Of a stretch of DNA of 12,452 nucleotides, positions 7,251 to 12,452 are shown piece after piece. The position numbers and the translations under genes were made by a program. The DNA is taken from the NCBI GenBank assembly GCA_013813605.1, contig JACCRL010000197.1, positions 1 to 12,452 of the forward strand. Reading direction: 5' to 3'. The number at the start of each line of letters is the position of its first letter. The first letter of the stretch is position 1. The DNA comes from Gemmatimonadaceae bacterium. Lineage in GTDB: Bacteria; Gemmatimonadota; Gemmatimonadetes; Gemmatimonadales; Gemmatimonadaceae. The notes under the pieces are model-generated. The model saw only the letters and a list, made by a program, of their open reading frames with translations, was not told the DNA's origin and ran no database searches.

Positions 7251-7900
7251 TGGCGGCGGAGAGCGAAGAGCTGCCACTCAAGATGCGCATGACGCTTTTT
7301 CTCGGTAAAGGCGCGCTCTCGCTTCTTGCGGCTTCGTGGCGGTACCGCGTGATAAATGGTTCGGTCGTCAGCGAACTGCGCGCGCGCAGAAGTCCCTTCA
7401 TATTTTCCCTGTGGCATGGACAGCTTCTTCCGCTGCTGTGGCTTCACCGCCGCCAGGGCGTCGCGCTGCTCATAAGCGAGCACCGTGATGGAGAGCTCAT
7501 CGCCCGCACCGCGAGCGCGCTCGGCTACGAGCTGGTGAGAGGCTCAACCACGCGGGGAGGAGAACGGGCTCTCCTCGCCCTCGTGCGCGAGCTCAAGCGG
7601 GGCAAGGAAGTGGCGATCACTCCCGACGGCCCGCGCGGTCCTGCCGCACGCTACGCGCCGGGGGCCCTCGTCGCCGCACAAAGGTCAGGGGCGCCGATCG
7701 TGCCGATCGCCGCAACCGCCGATCGTGCCTGGCACCTCAAGAGCTGGGATCGCTTCATTATCCCGAAACCGTTCGCGATGATCACGGTTGCTTATGGAGC
7801 AGCCGAGCAAGTGACCTCTCCGACGGCTCGCGCCGCGGCCGGCGAGGCAAGTCGATTTGAGGAGATCATGAACCGCACAGTGAGCGCAGCCAATGGCTGA
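7250..7900 (+). CDS. DUF374 LPLAT-like acyltransferase, possible late acyltransferase of lipid A
   Basis: The 216-residue protein belongs to the DUF374 branch of lysophospholipid-acyltransferase-like enzymes. A weakly hydrophobic N-terminal helix (TLFLGKGALSLLAAS) may touch the membrane. The conserved blocks are IFSLWHGQLLPLLW (likely catalytic His), LISEHRDGELIARTASALGY, RGSTTRGGERALLAL, EVAITPDGPRGP, GAPIVPIAA and WDRFIIPKPF. Lying between lpxB and lpxK with overlapping ends (1 nt upstream, 8 nt downstream), it most likely acylates a lipid A intermediate. LpxJ of Helicobacter and Campylobacter, which adds a secondary chain before Kdo transfer, is to my recollection of the same superfamily. 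That role is inference. The start could instead be ATG 7283 or 7289 (residues 12 and 14). The frame is open far upstream into lpxB, but that part reads as Arg-rich off-frame sequence. Confidence 0.85.
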   Translation: MAAESEELPLKMRMTLFLGKGALSLLAASWRYRVINGSVVSELRARRSPFIFSLWHGQLLPLLWLHRRQGVALLISEHRDGELIARTASALGYELVRGSTTRGGERALLALVRELKRGKEVAITPDGPRGPAARYAPGALVAAQRSGAPIVPIAATADRAWHLKSWDRFIIPKPFAMITVAYGAAEQVTSPTARAAAGEASRFEEIMNRTVSAANG

Positions 7901-8921
7901 CCGCCGCCAGGCAATCGAGCGAATCTGGAAAGGGAAGGGCCGCGGGCCGAAGATAGTGAGGGCCGCGCTTTCGCCGCTCGAGCTTTTTTACCGCGGCGCG
8001 ATGGCTGTGCGCGGGAAACTCTATGACCGCGGCATCCTTCCGTCGTACGACGTGTCGGTGCCGGTCCTGAGCGTCGGCAACCTTACTGTCGGCGGCACCG
8101 GGAAGACTCCGACCGCCGCATGGTTCGCGCACGAGCTCGAGCGGCGGGGCGCGATCCCGGCGGTTGTCCTGCGCGGCTACGGCGCCGACGAGCCGCTCGT
8201 GCACGAGCGGTTGAACCCGACGATCCCGGTCCTCAAGAGTGCGGACCGGCTGCGCGGAATGCGTGAAGCGATTGCGCTTGGTGCCGACTCGATCGTGCTC
8301 GACGATGCTTACCAGCACCGCCGCGCGCGGCGCGATGCCAACGTGCTGCTGGTGAGCGCGGACGGATGGACGGGAAACGTCCGCCTGCTTCCGGCAGGGC
8401 CGTGGCGTGAGCCGCTTGCCGCCGCGCGACGCGCATCGCTCATCATCGTGACGCGAAAAGTCGCCAGTGCCGCGCAGGTCGAGGCAGTGCGCAGCGCGCT
8501 GGGGAAAGCGGCGCCGTCTGTGCCGCTCGCACAGGCTCACCTTGTTCCCGCCGATCTGCGCAGTACATACACCGGCGAGCGATTGCCGCTCAAGACACTG
8601 GCCGGCGCCGATGTGATGGCGATCGCGGCGATCGCCCATCCGGAAGCGTTTTTCAAGCAGCTCGCCGAGCAGGGCGCAGTGGTGAGGCCGCGCGGTTTTC
8701 CCGATCATCACTCATTTTCGCGAAAGGAAGTCCGCGCGCTCGCTTCATCCGTTGAAAGCTCTGACTTCGTCGTCTGTACACTCAAGGACGCGGTAAAGCT
8801 CGAGCGGCTTTGGCCTGCCGAAGCGGGATCGTTATGGTATGTTTCACAGCGTTTTCGGATAGATCGGGGAGAGCGTCAGATATCGAAAATGCTCGACGAT
8901 CTGCTCGCTACCGAACAGTGA
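7893..8921 (+). CDS. lpxK: Tetraacyldisaccharide 4'-kinase LpxK
   Basis: LpxK uses ATP to phosphorylate the 4' position of the lipid A disaccharide and gives lipid IVA; it is a membrane-bound P-loop enzyme of the cytosolic face. The 342-residue length is normal. An amphipathic N-terminal helix ([20 protein letters not shown]) precedes [19 protein letters not shown], with Walker A GGTGKT at 67-72. Next come VVLRGYG (94-97), DEP (99-101), the Walker-B-like [26 protein letters not shown], and FPDHHSF with D271 and H272, which matches the catalytic region defined in Aquifex LpxK. Oddity: RGYG is followed almost at once by DEP, whereas most LpxK have about 15-25 residues between them. DDAYQH replaces the common DDGFQH or DDGLQH. 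Both look like lineage variants, not damage, since the other motifs and the reading frame are intact. ATG 7893 overlaps the DUF374 gene by 8 nt. Confidence 0.95.
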   Translation: MADRRQAIERIWKGKGRGPKIVRAALSPLELFYRGAMAVRGKLYDRGILPSYDVSVPVLSVGNLTVGGTGKTPTAAWFAHELERRGAIPAVVLRGYGADEPLVHERLNPTIPVLKSADRLRGMREAIALGADSIVLDDAYQHRRARRDANVLLVSADGWTGNVRLLPAGPWREPLAAARRASLIIVTRKVASAAQVEAVRSALGKAAPSVPLAQAHLVPADLRSTYTGERLPLKTLAGADVMAIAAIAHPEAFFKQLAEQGAVVRPRGFPDHHSFSRKEVRALASSVESSDFVVCTLKDAVKLERLWPAEAGSLWYVSQRFRIDRGERQISKMLDDLLATEQ

Positions 8922-8940
8922 TGGCCGGGTTCCCGACCAT
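8921..8940 (+). repeat. Inverted repeat over the lpxK stop codon
   Basis: Arms ATGGCCGGG (8921-8929) and CCCGACCAT (8932-8940) pair in 8 of 9 positions, with a two-base TT centre. As RNA the loop would open to GTTC. It begins on the last base of the lpxK stop and sits in the 40-nt gap before the dehydrogenase. There is no T-run after it, so it is not a standard terminator. It could be a small operator or a processing hairpin; the signal is modest. The rest of the gap holds AGGA (8955-8958), 3 nt before the next ATG. Confidence 0.4.
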
Positions 8941-8961
8941 CGGGCACTGAAACCAGGACTA

Positions 8962-10269
8962 ATGGCCACCGCCAGACTGACACCCGCGCACGGGCTCGTT
9001 CGCCCCGACAAGGACCGCTTCCTCGACGAAGAGAATCCATTCGAGGCGATGATGTCCCGCTTCGACAAGGCCGCGGAGCTGCTCGACCTCGAGCCCGGCA
9101 TGTACAAGGTGCTGAGGAAAGCGGAGAAGCAGATCATCGTCTCGATTCCAGTCATGATGGACAATGGTGAGGTCGAGGTTTACGAGGGTTACCGCGTCCT
9201 TTACAACACGTCGCGCGGTCCGGCGAAAGGCGGAATTCGCTTCGACATGCAGGTGACGCTCGAGGAAGTAAAGGCGCTCGCGGCGTGGATGACCTGGAAG
9301 TGCGCGGTGGTGAACATTCCATTCGGCGGCGCGAAGGGTGGCGTAAGGTGCAATCCGCTCGAGATGAGCGCCGCCGAGCTGGAAAAACTCACCCGCCGTT
9401 ACACCTCGGGGATCATCAACGTGCTCGGCCCGGACTCGGATGTGCCGGCGCCCGACGTGAACACCAACGAGCGCGTCATGGCCTGGATCATGGACACCTA
9501 CTCCATGCACGTCGGCCATACCACGACGGCGGTCGTGACGGGCAAGCCGGTTGAGCTCGGCGGCTCGCTCGGCCGCCGGGAAGCGACCGGTCGTGGCTGC
9601 ATGATCGTGACGAAGGAAGCGCTGGGCCACCTCGGGATGCAGGTGCGAGGAACTACTGTCGCGGTGCAGGGATTCGGCAATGTCGGATCAGTCGCGGCGC
9701 AGCTTCTGGTCGGTGAGGGCTGCAAGGTGGTGGCGATTGGCGACAGATCCCTCTCCATCCACAATGCAAAGGGCATCGACATCGACGACGCCATCGCCCA
9801 CGTGGTGAAGCACAAGTCGCTCGAGGGATACGCGAAGGGCGACAGGATCTCGGGGGCCGACCTCCTCACACTCGAAGTGGACGTGCTGCTGCCGGCGGCG
9901 CTGGAAAACGTCATCACGACGAAGAACGCCGCAGCAATTCGGGCGAAGGTCATCTGCGAAGGCGCGAACGGCCCGACGACTGCGGCCGCGGATTCCATCC
10001 TCGACGAAAAGGGAGTCTTCGTCATCCCCGACATCCTCGCCAACGCCGGCGGTGTCACCGTCTCCTACTTCGAGTGGGTGCAGGACCGGGGCGGATATTT
10101 CTGGCCCGAGGAACTGGTCAACGAGCGCCTGACGACGATCATGAAGAGGAGCTTCGGCGATGTCCTCGCGCTTTCGAAGGAACACCGGGTGAACATGCGC
10201 ACCGCCGCCTACATGCTCGCTATCAGCAGGGTCGCAACGGTTCACAGACTGCGCGGCATTTACGCCTAG
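8962..10269 (+). CDS. gdhA: Glutamate dehydrogenase (hexameric class, Glu/Leu/Phe/Val dehydrogenase family)
   Basis: The 435-residue enzyme interconverts glutamate with 2-oxoglutarate and ammonium using NAD(P). The N-terminal domain has [18 protein letters not shown], which holds the substrate-binding Lys, then [19 protein letters not shown] with the catalytic Lys at K125 (the PROSITE Glu/Leu/Phe/Val signature). [10 protein letters not shown] and the GRREATGRG switch region follow. The dinucleotide-binding domain starts at [11 protein letters not shown] (GFGNVG 237-242). The strand end [11 protein letters not shown] carries an acidic residue; this alone does not settle NAD versus [32 protein letters not shown] and a C-terminal Arg-rich helix are all present, so the gene looks complete and active. 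The short gap upstream, with its own ribosome site and an inverted repeat, suggests a possible separate transcript. It abuts rlmH with no spacing and is not a lipid A gene. The symbol follows family habit; gudB or rocG would fit equally. Confidence 0.94.
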   Translation: MATARLTPAHGLVRPDKDRFLDEENPFEAMMSRFDKAAELLDLEPGMYKVLRKAEKQIIVSIPVMMDNGEVEVYEGYRVLYNTSRGPAKGGIRFDMQVTLEEVKALAAWMTWKCAVVNIPFGGAKGGVRCNPLEMSAAELEKLTRRYTSGIINVLGPDSDVPAPDVNTNERVMAWIMDTYSMHVGHTTTAVVTGKPVELGGSLGRREATGRGCMIVTKEALGHLGMQVRGTTVAVQGFGNVGSVAAQLLVGEGCKVVAIGDRSLSIHNAKGIDIDDAIAHVVKHKSLEGYAKGDRISGADLLTLEVDVLLPAALENVITTKNAAAIRAKVICEGANGPTTAAADSILDEKGVFVIPDILANAGGVTVSYFEWVQDRGGYFWPEELVNERLTTIMKRSFGDVLALSKEHRVNMRTAAYMLAISRVATVHRLRGIYA

Positions 10270-10734
10270 ATGCGCCTTGTCGTCGCCGTCGTAGGCAAGG
10301 CGCGCAACACCGCCCTCGGCGAGGCGATTCGCGATTACGAGACTCGAGCGGCGCGGTACTGGCCGCTCGAGGTGCATGAAGTGCGTGAAGAGAAGGCGCG
10401 AAGCATCCCCGTCGAGCAGGTGAAGGCCCGCGAGGCCGAACGTCTCGCGGAGAAAGTGCCGCCGCGCGCGCAGACCTATGCGTGCGAAGCCGGCGGCAGG
10501 GCGCTCGACTCCGCGCAGTTTGCGTCGCTCCTCAGGCAGGCGAGGGACGACGACCGCGATGTCGCTTTCCTCATTGGCGGTGCGTACGGTCTCGACGCAA
10601 GCGTAAGCGGGAAGCCGGCCCTCAGGATATCGCTCGCACCGTGGACCCTTCCGCACGAAATCGCGCGGCTCGTTCTCTCCGAGCAGATCTACCGCGCCGG
10701 GACGATCGTGCGCGGCGAGCCTTATAACAAGTGA
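10270..10734 (+). CDS. rlmH: 23S rRNA (pseudouridine-1915-N3)-methyltransferase RlmH
   Basis: RlmH is a small SPOUT (alpha/beta-knot) methyltransferase that uses SAM to methylate pseudouridine 1915 in helix 69 of 23S rRNA in assembled ribosomes. The 154-residue length matches E. coli (155). The start reads MRLVVAVVGKARN. The knot is shown by VAFLIGGAYGLD (IGGAYG 102-107), RISLAPWTLPHEIARLVLSEQIYRA and the tail IVRGEPYNK. The tail is odd: the family normally ends YHR or YHK, and E. coli has Tyr152-His153, while here residue 153 is Asn (codon AAC 10726). The C-terminal tail is part of the composite active site, so this may matter. ATG 10270 follows the dehydrogenase stop directly, and the stop overlaps the next GTG. 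Confidence 0.95.
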   Translation: MRLVVAVVGKARNTALGEAIRDYETRAARYWPLEVHEVREEKARSIPVEQVKAREAERLAEKVPPRAQTYACEAGGRALDSAQFASLLRQARDDDRDVAFLIGGAYGLDASVSGKPALRISLAPWTLPHEIARLVLSEQIYRAGTIVRGEPYNK

Positions 10735-11492
10735 CCGTTTCCCCGTCGTCAAAGAGTGCACGCCTGGAAGAGCCGCTAAACTGGTTCGAGGAATCGTTCG
10801 GCGAGGATTACCTGAGCCTCTATCCTCACCGTGACGAAACGGAAGCGGAGCGAGTGATCGAGCTCATCGCCGCGCGCGTCGCAGGGGTTCGCGTGCACCG
10901 CGCTCTCGACCTCGCGTGCGGGGCGGGCCGTCACTCGCGACTGCTGGGCGAGCGATGGTGGACCGTCGGGCTCGACCTGTCGCGGGCGCTCCTTCGCGTC
11001 GCGAAGAAGGAGTCGCCAGATGCGCCTTTCGTGCGGGCCGACATGCGCCTGCTGCCGTTTCGCGAGCGGGCCTTCGACCTCGTCGTCAATCTTTTTACAT
11101 CCTTCGGATACTTCGACGACGATAAGCAGCACCTTCGCGTGATGCTCGAAGTCGCGGCAGTGGTAAGACCGGGAGGAATGTTCGTCGTCGATTTCTTCAA
11201 CGCGCAGCAGGTGCGGCGAACTCTCGTACCGCGGGATGAGAAGCGAATCGATGGCGTCGTAGTGGAGCAGCTGCGCAGCATCAGCGCTGACGGGCGTTAC
11301 GTCGAGAAGACGATTCGCCTCCCGGCGAAGGGCAAGCAGTTTCTGGAGCGCGTGCGCCTGTTTTCGCCCGCCGACCTGGAGGGGATGCTGAAGGCGGCGG
11401 GGTTCACCATTCAGGAGTGCGCCGGCGATTACGACGGCTCGCCGTGGTCTGCCGAGGCGCCACGGGTCATATTCTTCGCCGTCCGATCATGA
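10731..11492 (+). CDS. Class I SAM-dependent methyltransferase, candidate N-methyl-bacillithiol synthase (NmbA-like)
   Basis: The 253-residue protein is a Rossmann-fold SAM methyltransferase. Motif I is ALDLACGAGRHSRLL (DLACGAG 60-66). It is followed by TVGLDLSRALL (the acidic end of strand 2), FVRADMRLLPF, DLVVNLFTSFGYFDDD, VVRPGGMFVVDFFN, and a C-terminal FSPADLEGMLKAAGFTI. The N-terminal block NWFEESFGEDYLSLYPHRDETEA resembles, from memory, a methyltransferase group common in Bacteroidetes and Chlorobi. It overlaps rlmH (GTGA) and bshC (ATGA), so it is coupled to the final bacillithiol enzyme. In Chlorobium a SAM methyltransferase (NmbA, CT1040 as I recall) makes N-methyl-bacillithiol, so the same job is a reasonable proposal here. 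Alternatively it could be an rRNA or small-molecule methyltransferase linked to rlmH. The fold is sure; the substrate is inference. Confidence 0.85.
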   Translation: MTVSPSSKSARLEEPLNWFEESFGEDYLSLYPHRDETEAERVIELIAARVAGVRVHRALDLACGAGRHSRLLGERWWTVGLDLSRALLRVAKKESPDAPFVRADMRLLPFRERAFDLVVNLFTSFGYFDDDKQHLRVMLEVAAVVRPGGMFVVDFFNAQQVRRTLVPRDEKRIDGVVVEQLRSISADGRYVEKTIRLPAKGKQFLERVRLFSPADLEGMLKAAGFTIQECAGDYDGSPWSAEAPRVIFFAVRS

Positions 11493-12452
11493 GCCCGCGG
11501 GTAATCACCCGGCCGCTGGGCGGGAGTCCGCTTGCACTCGCTGCGTTGAAAGGTCGCGCTCCCGATGGCTGGTATGAGCCGGCTCCGCACGGCGCTGCGG
11601 CGTGGAAGGGGCGAGCCGAGGAGATTCGCGGGCAGTTCAGCGCCGTAGACTGGCTTGGCGCGCTCGGCCCCGCCTTCGACGCTCGTGGACGCGCCAGGGA
11701 GCGATTAGAGGCGGCCGCTTCCGGACGGGGAGTGGTGGTGACGACTGGCCAACAGCCGGGCCTCTTCGGCGGACCGGTTTACACGCTCTCAAAGGCGCTC
11801 ACCGCCGTCGCCTTCGCTGAGGCGCTGGAAAGGGCGAGCGGGATTCCCGTTGCCCCAGTGTTCTGGGCGGCAACCGACGATTCGGACTTCAGGGAGGCGA
11901 GCAGCATCGCGGTCGCGCTTCCCGGTGGGGCGGAGGAGCTCCGCGCCGAAGCTGTCGGCCCCCTCGGACTGTCGATGGCGGCGACCCCGATGGGCGATCT
12001 ATCGGCCCAGATCTCGTCGCTGCTCAGGGCGGCGGGGTCGACTGCCGATCCTTTCGCGCTGGAGGCCGTCGCTCGAGCGTACAGGGAGGACGCAACGGTT
12101 GGCGGCGCATACGTCTCCCTGCTGCGCGAGCTGCTCGAGCCGCTCGGTGTCGGAGTGCTCGACGCGGCCCATCCGGCGGTTCGTGCGGCCGCCATGCCCG
12201 TGCTCTCGAAAGCACTTCAGAGGGCGGTTGAGATTGCAGATGCTATCGCGAGGCGCGACAAGGAGTTGGGAGCAGCCGGATTTTCGCCGCAGGTGCAGGG
12301 CGTAGCGGGCCTCTCGCTTGTTTTTGAAAGTACCGGCGGTGAGCGGAAGCGAATCCCAGTCAAGGGCGCCAGGAAAAAATCAGCGGGAGACGCCGCCACC
12401 ACCGAGATGGGACCCAACGTGCTGCTCCGGCCAGTCGTCGAGCGCTCAATAT
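11489..12452 (+). CDS. bshC: Bacillithiol biosynthesis cysteine-adding enzyme BshC (3' truncated)
   Basis: The frame opens at ATG 11489, overlapping the methyltransferase stop, and stays open to the window edge (321 codons; full BshC is about 540 residues). BshC is the enzyme genetically required for the last bacillithiol step, adding Cys to GlcN-malate; activity in vitro has been hard to show. The N-terminal block RVITRPLGGSPLALAAL is followed by the Rossmann-like core with VVVTTGQQPGLFGGPVYTLSKAL (residues 82-104), IPVAPVFWAATDDSDFREAS (119-138), VLDAAHPAVR, SPQVQGV, and near the edge MGPNVLLRPVVER, which matches the family's PNVLLRPIVQD. The common motif PVFW-EDHD appears here as TDDSD, with Glu to Asp and His to Ser. 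Presence implies the cell uses bacillithiol or a derivative as its thiol buffer. bshA and bshB are not in the window. Confidence 0.93.
   Translation, partial: MSPRVITRPLGGSPLALAALKGRAPDGWYEPAPHGAAAWKGRAEEIRGQFSAVDWLGALGPAFDARGRARERLEAAASGRGVVVTTGQQPGLFGGPVYTLSKALTAVAFAEALERASGIPVAPVFWAATDDSDFREASSIAVALPGGAEELRAEAVGPLGLSMAATPMGDLSAQISSLLRAAGSTADPFALEAVARAYREDATVGGAYVSLLRELLEPLGVGVLDAAHPAVRAAAMPVLSKALQRAVEIADAIARRDKELGAAGFSPQVQGVAGLSLVFESTGGERKRIPVKGARKKSAGDAATTEMGPNVLLRPVVERSI

Noticed and set aside
7866..8711. Long open frame on the minus strand (281 codons) opposite lpxK
   Set aside because: No domain is seen, and the opposite strand encodes an intact LpxK with all motifs.
8921..8961. Intrinsic terminator after lpxK
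   Set aside because: A hairpin exists but there is no T-run behind it, and the stem has a mismatch and a two-base centre.
9688..10761. Long open frame on the minus strand (357 codons) opposite the dehydrogenase and rlmH
   Set aside because: It is a high-GC shadow of two clear plus-strand genes. Its translation is Arg/Asp/His-rich with no recognisable motif, and it crosses a real gene boundary.
1..12452. Mobile element, CRISPR array, toxin-antitoxin or phage defence system
   Set aside because: All plus-strand sequence is accounted for by conserved housekeeping genes; no repeats with regular spacing, transposase or integrase motifs, or tRNA-like ends were seen.

Overview
This window is one almost gap-free, rightward gene string of high-GC DNA (roughly two-thirds G+C by eye) from a Gram-negative bacterium. 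It carries the outer-membrane and lipid A locus: the 3' end of bamA, ompH/skp, lpxD, a fused lpxC-fabZ, lpxA, a Gfo/Idh/MocA dehydrogenase, lpxB, a DUF374 acyltransferase and lpxK. A second block follows: glutamate dehydrogenase, rlmH, a SAM methyltransferase and the 5' part of bshC. The lpxC-fabZ fusion is typical of the Bacteroidetes/Chlorobi/Gemmatimonadetes side of the tree. Together with high GC, bacillithiol genes and GTG/TTG starts, it makes a Gemmatimonadota-like organism my best guess. That is an inference from content; I could not run a search.

Layout. Bases 1-1411 hold the last POTRA repeats and the barrel of BamA. Bases 1425-2027 hold the periplasmic chaperone OmpH/Skp, with a clear signal peptide and ribosome binding site. 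Bases 2024-5147 hold lpxD, lpxC-fabZ and lpxA, joined by three 4-nt GTGA overlaps. Bases 5144-6145 hold an NAD(P)-dependent sugar-type dehydrogenase in the lpxA-lpxB gap, the place where gnnA sits in some bacteria that make 3-amino lipid A. Bases 6138-8921 hold lpxB, a DUF374 LPLAT-like acyltransferase and lpxK, again overlapping. After a 40-nt gap, 8962-10269 is a hexameric-type glutamate dehydrogenase. It abuts rlmH (10270-10734), which overlaps a methyltransferase (10731-11492), which overlaps bshC (11489 to the window end). No stretch over 300 bases lacks a gene. I saw no tRNA, rRNA, insertion sequence, CRISPR array or convincing intrinsic terminator.

How the genes work together. LpxA, LpxC and LpxD make UDP-2,3-diacyl-glucosamine, LpxB makes the disaccharide and LpxK phosphorylates it. 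FabZ makes the enoyl-ACP precursors for acyl chains and competes with LpxC/LpxA for 3-hydroxyacyl-ACP. The DUF374 protein probably adds a secondary acyl chain. BamA and OmpH insert and chaperone outer-membrane proteins. The pyrophosphatase step (LpxH, LpxI or LpxG), Kdo transferase and any GnnB aminotransferase are not in the window. The last block links a methyltransferase to the last bacillithiol enzyme, which suggests N-methyl-bacillithiol synthesis.

Most of this is core biology. The features that deserve a second look are: a perfect 12-bp inverted repeat at the very start of lpxD; an ideal Shine-Dalgarno plus ATG inside the LpxC-FabZ linker; the orphan GnnA-like dehydrogenase; and the candidate N-methyl-bacillithiol synthase coupled to bshC.
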